A DNA stretch of 5,430 nt, from assembly GCA_945931735.1 (NCBI GenBank), contig CAMEPN010000149.1:1-5430 (forward strand), given 5' to 3'. The notes below the pieces were generated by a model. That model searched no databases and was not told where the DNA came from. It saw nothing but the letters and a program-made list of their open reading frames with translations. A program made the position numbers and the translations under genes. The stretch comes from an uncultured Clostridia bacterium. Its GTDB lineage: Bacteria > Bacillota > Clostridia > Oscillospirales > Ruminococcaceae. Each line of letters starts with the position of its first letter. Position 1 is the stretch's first letter. This document shows positions 1 to 5,043 of this stretch, piece after piece.

Positions 1-145
1 CGAATTTATCCGAACCTTGGAAACTTATGAAAAAACAATAGATGGCAATACTACGCTGATCCTGCCTTCAACCGCTGAAATACTAAAATATCTTAGTGGG
101 TATAGCATAACGAATCGAGGTGAAACGAATGCCCAAGTCGACTAA
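1..145 (+). CDS. hflC: HflC-like SPFH/band 7 protein, C-terminal end only
   Basis: The reading frame is open from the left edge (first full codon at 2) to TAA at 143-145 and gives the last 47 residues. They contain the pattern FIRTLETYEKTIDGNTTLIL followed by a short PSTAEILKYLSGY segment. This matches the end of HflC, where E. coli has a similar F-I-R-S-L-x-A-Y-E-x-S-x-x-G-N stretch and then a D-F-F-R-Y-M segment. HflC is an inner-membrane SPFH protein that assembles with HflK into a cage around the FtsH protease and modulates it. The downstream gene starts inside this one (17-bp overlap), so the two are almost certainly co-translated. The start and membrane segment lie outside the window. 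The HflC rather than HflK assignment rests on this short tail plus the HflK-like neighbour. Confidence 0.72.
   Translation, partial: EFIRTLETYEKTIDGNTTLILPSTAEILKYLSGYSITNRGETNAQVD
117..122 (+). promoter_or_regulatory. Ribosome binding site that fixes the hflK start
   Basis: GAGGTG lies six bases before ATG at 129, a good Shine-Dalgarno spacing. The longer possible start, GTG at 120, sits inside this motif and has no ribosome site of its own. ATG 129 is therefore preferred, which shortens the protein by three residues. Confidence 0.7.
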
Positions 146-1256
146 AAAGCCGGAAAGCGACAGCTCTAATCCTTTATCAGCAGTGAAATACAAGGGGCGA
201 AAGCTAAAAGAACAATTCATCTCCAAAAGGAATTCTAAAGCACCTTCTGGGAGGCAGGTCGGAATTACAAATGATTTGAAAAGTGCTTTTGGACATATTA
301 ATCCAAAAAAAGTTATCTTTGTCGTAGGGGGCTGTATATTGGCAGTCTACCTTCTCTCTGGGCTTTATGTGGTAAACCCCGGAGAACAGGCAGTAATACG
401 AAGATTTGGAGCACCGTTGGAACAAACAGTAAGTGAAGGGCTGCACTATCGTCTTCCATTCCCTATTGATACAGTAGAAAAAGTTAATGTATCCGAGATT
501 CGTCGTGCTGATATTGGCATGACATTACCGGATCATCTTCATGCACCAGGGGATATGCCGGAGGCAATTCAGTTGTTGACGGGTGATGAAAACATTATTA
601 CTTCACAGGCTATTGTTCATTACAAAGTAAGTGATGCAACAAAATTTCTCTATAATGTTAACGGAAACAGCGAACAGCTAGTCCGTTACAGCGTTGAATC
701 CGCGCTCGTACAACAAATGGCTTCCACTTCAGTAGACGATATACTAAGTACGGAAAAAGTTGCAGCACAAAATGCTATAATGGCACTTACTCAGGAGGCA
801 TTAGACCGTTATGATGCTGGAATAAAAATTACTGCATTTAACATTCAAGAGATCGTTCCGCCTGATGCCGTTTCCTCTGCTTTTTTGGATGTAACTGCTG
901 CAAAGGAGGATAAGGAAACGGCAATTAACGAGGCAAATGGTTATTATAACAGTTTGATACCCCAGGCTCGTGCAAATGCCAACAAAATGATTTCCGATGC
1001 CGAGGCATATAAGGCTGAGCAGATTTCTCGCGCAACCGGCGATACGGAGAAATTCCTTAGTATGCTTGCCGAATATCAGAAAAACACCGCAATCTATACG
1101 GAAGATACTACAAAATATAGACTTCTTCTGGAAACATTAGAAAAAATACTTCCTACTGTAAAAATGTATATTGTAGACTCTTCTGATGGAACTATCGATG
1201 TAAAACTGTTTGATGATGGGCTTGTGGGAAACACATCCTTGGGGACATGGGATTAA
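129..1256 (+). CDS. hflK: HflK-like SPFH/band 7 membrane protein (FtsH protease modulator)
   Basis: The product is 375 aa from ATG 129. It has a long basic, polar N-terminal tail (about residues 1-60) and one membrane segment near 62-82 (VIFVVGGCILAVYLLSGLYVV). An SPFH domain follows, opening with NPGEQAVIRRFG and containing LLTGDENIITSQAIVHYKV, much like the LTSDENVV and YRV stretches of E. coli HflK. A charged alpha-helical region (about 257-316, rich in A/E/K) and a hydrophobic C-terminal part follow, as in HflK. Known role of the family: HflK and HflC form a large membrane cage that encloses FtsH and limits access of membrane substrates. Translation is probably coupled to the upstream HflC-like gene, and transcription ends at the terminator at 1320-1367. 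The gene is A+T-richer than the genes downstream and belongs to the host backbone. The only real alternative is another SPFH paralogue. Confidence 0.85.
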   Translation: MPKSTKKPESDSSNPLSAVKYKGRKLKEQFISKRNSKAPSGRQVGITNDLKSAFGHINPKKVIFVVGGCILAVYLLSGLYVVNPGEQAVIRRFGAPLEQTVSEGLHYRLPFPIDTVEKVNVSEIRRADIGMTLPDHLHAPGDMPEAIQLLTGDENIITSQAIVHYKVSDATKFLYNVNGNSEQLVRYSVESALVQQMASTSVDDILSTEKVAAQNAIMALTQEALDRYDAGIKITAFNIQEIVPPDAVSSAFLDVTAAKEDKETAINEANGYYNSLIPQARANANKMISDAEAYKAEQISRATGDTEKFLSMLAEYQKNTAIYTEDTTKYRLLLETLEKILPTVKMYIVDSSDGTIDVKLFDDGLVGNTSLGTWD

Positions 1257-1262
1257 CATAGA

Positions 1263-1304
1263 TGAAATGCAATGTACAAAACAAAGAACGGACTAAGCAT
1301 TTCA
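1263..1304 (+). repeat. Inverted repeat in the hflK 3' untranslated region
   Basis: TGAAATGC (1263-1270) and GCATTTCA (1297-1304) are perfect 8-bp complements separated by 26 bases. They could form a stem just before the terminator, but the loop is long and the arms are A+T-rich. The pairing may be accidental. Confidence 0.3.
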
Positions 1305-1319
1305 AGAACACTATTTTGG

Positions 1320-1367
1320 CAATAAGGCGGTGGCAAATTCGCTACTGCCTTATTGTTTAATATTTTT
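1320..1367 (+). terminator. Rho-independent terminator after hflK
   Basis: CAATAAGGCGGTGGC (1320-1334) pairs over 15 positions with GCTACTGCCTTATTG (1341-1355), with two G-T wobbles and a six-base loop. A T-rich run (TTTAATATTTTT, 1356-1367) follows. The stem is long and the U-tract adjacent, so transcription of the hflC-hflK operon should end here. It also marks the last host feature before the apparent element boundary. Confidence 0.88.
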
Positions 1368-1491
1368 CAAAGTTAAAGAACTCACGAAAGAGGAACTGTA
1401 GTTTATTTGTGAAATATGGCAACCACTTTCGGTCAAGCAGGAGCGTATCACAATTGATAGTGAGAACGAAAGAGTTTCAGTAAAACCAAGC
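1368..1491 (+). pseudogene. Probable decayed 5' part of the sigma-like gene, at the host-element junction
   Basis: Reading upstream of ATG 1492 in the same frame gives protein-like sequence without interruption to 1402, including WQPLSVKQERITIDSENER. TAG then occurs at 1399-1401, and KVKELTKEEL can be read before it. No ATG, GTG or TTG start lies in frame between the TAG and 1492. The simplest reading is that the 5' end of the sigma-like gene was lost or carries a nonsense mutation. An AGGAG at 1439-1443 sits nine bases before an in-frame ATT (1453), so a rare ATT start is possible but speculative. Confidence 0.4.
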
Positions 1492-1758
1492 ATGGAGGAT
1501 TCCCTGGACAGGCTGACGGAGCTTGGGGTGGAGTTCCCTGACCGGCGGGAGGATTTGTACGAGTCGGTCATACGAAAAGTAATGCTTGAACAGGCAATGT
1601 CAAAGCTGGACGATGAGGAGAGATACCTCATCGCCCAGCTTTTTTATTTTGATAGAACCGAGCGTGACCTTGCCGAGGAGTTGGGAATTCCACAGCGCAC
1701 TTTGCATGATCGCAAACGCAGAATTTTGTGCAAAATGCATGATTTTTTAGAAAAATAA
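1492..1758 (+). CDS. Sigma-70 region-4-like protein, apparently 5'-truncated
   Basis: The product is 88 aa from ATG 1492. The C-terminal half (about residues 40-88) looks like sigma-70 region 4: LDDEERYLIAQLFYFD, then a helix-turn-helix (RTERDLAEELGIPQRTLHDRKRRIL), the part that contacts -35 promoter DNA. The first 35 residues (SLDRLTELGVEFPDRREDLYESVIRK) resemble the linker seen before this helix in sigma-like proteins of Clostridia mobile elements, a family recognised from memory rather than by search. There is no region 2, so it cannot be a complete sigma factor; it may regulate element genes or be a remnant. ATG 1492 lacks a Shine-Dalgarno sequence, and the frame continues upstream to a TAG, both of which favour truncation. 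Confidence 0.6.
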   Translation: MEDSLDRLTELGVEFPDRREDLYESVIRKVMLEQAMSKLDDEERYLIAQLFYFDRTERDLAEELGIPQRTLHDRKRRILCKMHDFLEK

Positions 1759-1769
1759 AATTTTTCTGA
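1747..1769 (+). repeat. A/T-rich inverted repeat over the sigma-like stop codon
   Basis: TTAGAAAAAT (1747-1756) and ATTTTTCTGA (1760-1769) are complementary over ten positions with one wobble, around a three-base centre that overlaps the TAA stop. The stem has almost no G-C pairs, so it would be a poor terminator. It could equally be a binding site or chance in an A/T tract. Confidence 0.35.
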
Positions 1770-1866
1770 AAAAGTCCGCTCAAACACCCCTTCCCAACGG
1801 CAAATATTATGAGAGGACAAATTCTCTCTGCTTCTTTGAAAACAGAATAGCAGTATTTCAGATACT

Positions 1867-2066
1867 TTCCCCGGCGCAGCCTATATGGTTGAAAGCGACA
1901 GCGGCGCACCGCCAGGACGTTCCTGAACAGCAGAACGGACAAGCCCGGCACTTAGCCGAACGAGCGTGACTCGATACATTCCGACAGCCTGTTTCAGAAC
2001 CGAGCGATAAGTGCAAGCCGCAAAAATCGGTGTGGCAGCCGATCCGCGATGACCTGCGCCGGGGGA
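1867..2066 (+). repeat. Long-range 13-bp inverted repeat (main helix of the candidate RNA)
   Basis: TTCCCCGGCGCAG (1867-1879) is complementary to CTGCGCCGGGGGA (2054-2066): 12 Watson-Crick pairs and one G-T wobble, 11 of them consecutive (1869-1879 with 2054-2064). The arms are G+C-rich and 174 bases apart. A perfect 11-mer match is uncommon by chance in a region this size (expectation well below one). This is the strongest single sign of RNA structure here. Confidence 0.6.
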
Positions 2067-2100
2067 TAATGATACTTCCGTCCAGCCATAGTCTAAAGCA

Positions 2101-2161
2101 TTGGGGGCGGCTTTGCGAGAACCGCATCGGGGTGAGATTCCCATGACGTTGCCGCCAGCAA
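2101..2161 (+). other. Predicted three-way junction
   Basis: The outer stem pairs GGCGGC (2106-2111) with GCCGCC (2151-2156) and extends past a 2x2 internal loop to TTG (2101-2103) with CAA (2159-2161). Inside are two short hairpins, TGCG/CGCA (2114-2117 with 2123-2126) and GGGG/TCCC (2129-2132 with 2139-2142). The nested arrangement is compact and self-consistent, as in folded RNAs. Confidence 0.5.
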
Positions 2162-2179
2162 CGGTCTGAAATATTCCCT

Positions 2180-2199
2180 CAAGGGGAGAAATCCCCTTG
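2180..2199 (+). other. GAAA-tetraloop hairpin 1
   Basis: CAAGGGGA (2180-2187) pairs perfectly over 8 bp with TCCCCTTG (2192-2199), capped by the GNRA-type loop GAAA (2188-2191). No U-tract follows, so it is not a canonical terminator. It is followed by a tandem direct repeat of GTCGGGGA (2205-2212 and 2214-2221), whose GGGGA could compete for the TCCCC arm. Confidence 0.6.
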
Positions 2200-2249
2200 G
2201 TTTAGTCGGGGAGGTCGGGGACAAATTCGGCACACAGGTTGATTTTTTT

Positions 2250-2265
2250 AGCGGAGAAATCCGCT
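2250..2265 (+). other. GAAA-tetraloop hairpin 2
   Basis: AGCGGA (2250-2255) pairs perfectly with TCCGCT (2260-2265) around loop GAAA (2256-2259). It shares the ten-base core GGAGAAATCC with hairpin 1, although the outer stems differ. A run of seven T precedes it and an alternating TA stretch follows, so it is not a standard terminator on either strand. Confidence 0.55.
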
Positions 2266-2277
2266 TTGTATATATAG

Positions 2278-2305
2278 CCACAGCTCTGCTCTGGCGGGGC
2301 TGCGG
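2278..2305 (+). other. Stem-loop just upstream of mazF
   Basis: CC-A-CAGCTC (2278-2286) pairs with GGGCTG-C-GG (2297-2305): eight pairs, including one wobble, and one A/C mismatch around a ten-base loop. It ends about 20 bases before the mazF ribosome site and is the last strong fold of the upstream region, so it could influence mazF translation or mRNA stability. Confidence 0.45.
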
Positions 2306-2322
2306 TATTACATACAAATTGA

Positions 2323-2341
2323 AGAAAGGAATTTTCTACAT
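2323..2341 (+). promoter_or_regulatory. mazF ribosome binding site in a small hairpin, with a UACAU motif on the start codon
   Basis: AAGGA (2326-2330) lies nine bases before ATG 2340 and fixes that start over an in-frame TTG at 2319 that has no good ribosome site. AGAAA (2323-2327) can pair with TTTCT (2333-2337), leaving part of the Shine-Dalgarno sequence in the loop. TACAT at 2337-2341 overlaps the start codon and matches UACAU, the known cleavage site of the B. subtilis MazF this toxin resembles. Confidence 0.5.
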
Positions 2342-2705
2342 GAACAAACCAAGCATAAAGCGCGGCGATGTATACCTCGCCGACTTAGACCCTGTGGTTG
2401 GCAGCGAGCAGGGCGGTATTCGTCCCGTTCTCATAATCCAGAACAACACGGGAAACCGCCACAGCAGCACGACCATAGTAGCGCCCATTACCACAAAGCT
2501 CACCTCAGGATACCTGCCCGTCCATGTGATGATTTACCCGAAATCGGCGGGGCTTCAGCAGAACTCAAACGTAATGCTGGAGCAGCTTCGGGTTATGGAC
2601 AAGGAGCGTCTGAAAAACAAAATCGGGCATCTTCCGCCGTTTGCTATGACGCTCATTGACCGGGCGCTCCGCATAAGTGTGGGGTTGAAATCCGAGTACA
2701 ATTAA
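2340..2705 (+). CDS. mazF: MazF/PemK-family mRNA interferase toxin
   Basis: The product is 121 aa, close to the usual family length. It closely resembles B. subtilis MazF (EndoA/NdoA): RGDVYLADLDPVVGSEQGG, IRPVLIIQNNTGNR, TTIVAPITT, and a late VMLEQLRVMDKERL segment. R28 of the G-x-R-P motif and T51 match the B. subtilis catalytic R25 and T48, so the enzyme should be active. Family function: a cytoplasmic ribonuclease that cuts single-stranded mRNA at short motifs (U^ACAU in the B. subtilis enzyme) and is normally neutralised by MazE. No MazE-like gene precedes it: upstream lies the structured noncoding region, and downstream a 46-aa SHOCT-like protein starts 12 bases after the stop. On an integrative element, such a toxin could stabilise the element or regulate its own transcripts (inference). 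Confidence 0.92.
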   Translation: MNKPSIKRGDVYLADLDPVVGSEQGGIRPVLIIQNNTGNRHSSTTIVAPITTKLTSGYLPVHVMIYPKSAGLQQNSNVMLEQLRVMDKERLKNKIGHLPPFAMTLIDRALRISVGLKSEYN

Positions 2706-2717
2706 GGGGGAAAATTC

Positions 2718-2858
2718 ATGAATGAAGAAGCAAAAACTGTCTTGAAGCTGCACTTGTGCAACCACTTCATCGACAACCTGTCAGAGGAAAAGCTCATCAC
2801 AGAACACCAGCGCAGAAAGCTGAGAAATTCTGTCAAGCGGCGTATTATAAGGCTTTGA
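2718..2858 (+). CDS. Small SHOCT-like protein, 46 aa
   Basis: ATG 2718 follows an AAGGGGG ribosome site at 2704-2710, with a spacing of seven bases, and the frame runs to TGA at 2856-2858. The first third is mildly hydrophobic (TVLKLHLCNHFIDN). It continues as LSEEKLITEHQRRKLRNSVK, which resembles the SHOCT module (short helices with a G/K-L-I/L-T-x-E-E-type turn) found alone or at protein ends in Firmicutes. The C-terminus is strongly basic (VKRRIIRL). It sits 12 bases after mazF and 114 bases before the recombinase, so it is likely co-transcribed with mazF. Its size and position invite the idea of a MazF antitoxin, but it does not resemble MazE and no DNA-binding fold is evident. Its function is unknown. 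Confidence 0.62.
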   Translation: MNEEAKTVLKLHLCNHFIDNLSEEKLITEHQRRKLRNSVKRRIIRL

Positions 2859-2927
2859 ACCCTGTTCCCTTTTGTCGGATTAAGCATAAAAACCGTAGAT
2901 ATTTTCGTTGGGTTTGGTGATAGATTT

Positions 2928-2943
2928 CCGCAAGCCGTTGTGG
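2928..2943 (+). other. Hairpin in the leader of the first recombinase gene
   Basis: CCGCAA (2928-2933) pairs with TTGTGG (2938-2943) around a four-base loop, with one G-T wobble. It lies 14 bases before the AAAGGAGA ribosome site (2958-2965) that sets the start at 2973. The longer in-frame start, GTG 2940, falls inside the hairpin and lacks a ribosome site. No convincing promoter was seen in 2859-2972. Confidence 0.35.
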
Positions 2944-2972
2944 TATTGTGTTGTACGAAAGGAGATGATTTG

Positions 2973-4523
2973 ATGCCGGAAATCACGGTAATTCCCGCCC
3001 GAAACAAGAGAGGAGATATTATCCGAGCTGCCGCCTACGCGAGAGTTTCGAGCAGCAGCGATGACCAGCTGAATTCGTTTAACGCGCAAATCAAGTACTA
3101 CACCGAGCTTCTGAAAAACAGCACCAACACTGTGTTCGTGGATATGTACGCAGACGAGGGTATCACGGGAACCTCTGCCGCCAAGCGGGACGAGTTCCAG
3201 CGGCTGATGAATGACTGCCGCAAAGGGAAAATCGACCGAATACTAACAAAGTCTGTGTCAAGATTCGCAAGGAACACAAAGGACTGCCTTGAAGCCGTCC
3301 GGGAGCTGAAATCGCTGGGAGTGTCGGTTTACTTCGAGAAAGAGAAAATCGACACCGGCGAGCTTAGTTCGGAAATGCTGCTCACTCTGTACAGCCAGTT
3401 CGCGCAGGAGGAGTCGATGTCCATATCCCGTAACTGCCGCATGGGAATACACAAGCGCATGGCTGACGGATCGTATATCACGCCTACTGCTGCATACGGT
3501 TATAAACTTGTAAACGGCAGACTTGAAATTGATGCATCGAAATCGAAAATCGTAAAACGCATTTTCAGAATGTTCTTATCCGGAATGGGCACCGAAGCAA
3601 TAGCAAACGAGCTGAACAAAATTCATGCGCCGCTGCCGATGTACGCCGTAAAATGGTATCATACCACGGTGAAATATATTCTTGAAAATGAACGGTATAT
3701 AGGTGATTCCCTTTACCAAAAGTCATTCGCCACCGACACTCTGCCCATATCACAGCTTCCGAACAACGGCGAAAAGCCCCAATACTACGTTGAAAAAACG
3801 CATGAGCCAATAATTTCGCGAGAAGATTTTCAAGCAGTACAAAACATAATTTTACAGCGGTCAATACCTCCCGAGGCGAAAATCTATACGAAATCACCGC
3901 TTAGCCGGAAAATTCGGTGCAAAGCCTGCGGCGCAGCGTTCAGGAGGAGAAAGGTCGGCGAGAAGATTTACTGGATATGCAGAACGCATAGCCAGCAATC
4001 GGCGGCAAAGTGCAGAATGAAACCAATTGTGGAATCAGAACTGAATAATGCGTTTATTCGGCTGTATAACAAGCTCTCGGCGCATTGCTCTGATATAATT
4101 CTACCGATGTACCGCCAACTTCAGCGGTTGGCGGATCTCGGTGAATCAGCTAACACGCAGGTTGCGGAGATACGCCGTGAGGTCGCAGAGCAAAAGGAAC
4201 AAAGCCACCTGTTGGCACAGCTCAATTCACAGGGAATAATCGAACCGGTGTACTTTGCAGCGCGGTCACAGGAACTGGACAGAAATCTGGTTCAGCTTCA
4301 GAATCAGCTTCACTCAATGCTTGACGGGGAAGATGATGAGCGGCTGGACAATCTGCGAAAGTTGATTTCCGTGCTTGAAAAAGCGGAGCGGCTGACCGAG
4401 TTTGACGAGGAGAAATTCGGCAGTATCGTGGAGAAAATCACGGTTCTGTCCGAGAGCAAAATCCGATTTGAGCTGGTCGGCGGCGTTGGATTCAACGAGC
4501 AAATTCAGCGGAAAGGTCGGTGA
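2973..4523 (+). CDS. Large serine recombinase (site-specific integrase/resolvase family), full length
   Basis: The product is 516 aa from ATG 2973, behind AAAGGAGA. The N-terminal resolvase domain (about 18-160) has YARVS with catalytic S26 and R24, then DEGITGT (61-67) and KSVSRFARN (93-101) with the active-site arginines. AQEESMSISRNCRMGIHKRM (from 144) is the E-helix region. The recombinase DNA-binding domain (about 170-295) contains YGYKLVNGRLEID and ILENERYIG. A zinc ribbon follows, with likely ligands C316, C319, C336 and C347, then a charged coiled-coil stretch (about 385-475), as in large serine integrases. The family cuts and rejoins att sites through a 5'-phosphoserine intermediate without needing homology. 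The length is at the full-size end for the family, and all key residues are present. It begins a three-gene recombinase cassette, with the next start four bases after its stop. Confidence 0.95.
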   Translation: MPEITVIPARNKRGDIIRAAAYARVSSSSDDQLNSFNAQIKYYTELLKNSTNTVFVDMYADEGITGTSAAKRDEFQRLMNDCRKGKIDRILTKSVSRFARNTKDCLEAVRELKSLGVSVYFEKEKIDTGELSSEMLLTLYSQFAQEESMSISRNCRMGIHKRMADGSYITPTAAYGYKLVNGRLEIDASKSKIVKRIFRMFLSGMGTEAIANELNKIHAPLPMYAVKWYHTTVKYILENERYIGDSLYQKSFATDTLPISQLPNNGEKPQYYVEKTHEPIISREDFQAVQNIILQRSIPPEAKIYTKSPLSRKIRCKACGAAFRRRKVGEKIYWICRTHSQQSAAKCRMKPIVESELNNAFIRLYNKLSAHCSDIILPMYRQLQRLADLGESANTQVAEIRREVAEQKEQSHLLAQLNSQGIIEPVYFAARSQELDRNLVQLQNQLHSMLDGEDDERLDNLRKLISVLEKAERLTEFDEEKFGSIVEKITVLSESKIRFELVGGVGFNEQIQRKGR

Positions 4524-4527
4524 GATA

Positions 4528-5043
4528 ATGCTGAAAAACAGAAATATCCCGTTCGGGTACTGCATGAAAAACGGCAAATTCACCTTGAACGAACCTGAAG
4601 CTGAAGCCGTGAAACAGATTTTTGCTCAATACATAGGCGGAGATTCCATTAAGACAATTGCGGCGAAAATGACCGTTCCATACAATTCCTGCAAGCCGAA
4701 GTGGAATAAGAACATGGTCAGCCGTATCCTTGAAAACCGTAGATATATTGGCGAAAATGGCTATCCGGCAATTATTTCGCAGGAAGATTTCCGCACGGCG
4801 AATGCGATAAAATCCACGCGCTACACTAAATCCTCAAAGGTTAAAACGGCTATCGAACCGCAGAGGGTAGTTCAAAAAACGGTTTATGAACCGACCATTG
4901 AAATCCTGCAATTAACCAATGAGATTAACCGAAGCCTTGAAAATGTGGGTGCGGATAAGAATAAGGTCATGGAAATGATTGTTCAATGCGCCGAGATGAA
5001 GTATGCCGCACTAAAATCTGACGGAGGTAAAGCAAATGCCTGA
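4528..5043 (+). CDS. Recombinase-domain protein lacking the catalytic resolvase domain
   Basis: The product is 171 aa from ATG 4528, four bases after the previous stop, with GGTGAG (4519-4524) as a modest ribosome site. Longer in-frame starts from 4402 lie inside the previous gene. Residues 7-95 parallel the DNA-binding recombinase domain of the upstream enzyme: [26 protein letters not shown] matches its YGYKLVNGRLEID...IVKRIF stretch. ILENRRYIG and [13 protein letters not shown] match ILENERYIG and IISREDFQAVQNI. There is no resolvase domain, no catalytic serine and no zinc ribbon; the C-terminal half is helical and charged. It probably binds DNA or partners the two catalytic recombinases as an accessory or directionality subunit (inference). 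It opens directly on the domain boundary and is tightly coupled to both neighbours, so it looks like a maintained gene rather than a fragment. The next gene overlaps its stop by 8 bp. Confidence 0.82.
   Translation: MLKNRNIPFGYCMKNGKFTLNEPEAEAVKQIFAQYIGGDSIKTIAAKMTVPYNSCKPKWNKNMVSRILENRRYIGENGYPAIISQEDFRTANAIKSTRYTKSSKVKTAIEPQRVVQKTVYEPTIEILQLTNEINRSLENVGADKNKVMEMIVQCAEMKYAALKSDGGKANA

Larger units (their letters stand above)
1811..2305 (+). ncRNA. Candidate large structured RNA or long structured leader upstream of mazF
   Basis: This roughly 500-base stretch has no convincing protein gene on either strand but is dense in pairing. Simple hairpins include GAGAG/CTCTC (1811-1828), AGTAT/ATACT (1852-1866), CGGC/GCCG (1946-1958), CGAG/CTCG (1961-1973) and ATCGGT/GCCGAT (2026-2043). 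An 11-bp helix with single bulges joins 1919-1930 to 1989-2000 and encloses two of these hairpins. A 13-bp helix joins 1867-1879 to 2054-2066. A three-way junction occupies 2101-2161, and GAAA-capped hairpins sit at 2180-2199 and 2250-2265. The region lies between two genes on the same strand, so it may be an independent RNA or the mazF leader. I see no strong promoter or U-tract terminator that would define ends, and I cannot match it to a named RNA family. The fold was drawn by eye. Confidence 0.45.

Noticed and set aside
1263..1304. Possible attachment site at the inverted repeat after hflK
   Set aside because: It lies before the host terminator, on the host side, with a long loop and no matching copy found in the window.
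1884..2098. GAAA tetraloop receptor (11-nt motif) from TATGG at 1884 and TCTAAAG near 2092
   Set aside because: TATGG is present, but the partner differs from CCUAAG and the 5' strand fits better in a Watson-Crick helix, so the match is too loose.
1858..2144. Minus-strand open frames of 87 and 89 codons in the noncoding region
   Set aside because: They overlap each other in different frames, have odd compositions rich in Arg, Ser and Cys, show no family resemblance, and lie over strong inverted repeats that explain the open frames better.
2250..2266. Hairpin 2250-2265 as a terminator
   Set aside because: The T-run lies before the stem on the plus strand, and on the minus strand the stem is followed by A, so neither direction gives a stem followed by U.
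2239..2276. TATATA-rich stretch (2269-2276) as a -10 element for mazF
   Set aside because: The nearest -35-like TTGATT (2239-2244) is about 24 bases away, too far, and a hairpin lies between. A promoter is possible but not supportable.
2093..2317. Minus-strand 74-codon frame and the open plus frame leading into mazF
   Set aside because: The minus frame has no recognisable protein. The plus frame lacks a usable start before TTG 2319, and ATG 2340 has the proper ribosome site.
2940..2972. Extended 527-aa start (GTG 2940) for the first recombinase
   Set aside because: AAAGGAGA sits correctly for ATG 2973, and the extra 11 residues are not recombinase-like and cross the hairpin.
4402..4527. 213-aa form of the middle recombinase-domain protein
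   Set aside because: The extra 42 residues lie in another frame of the upstream recombinase and do not resemble any recombinase segment.
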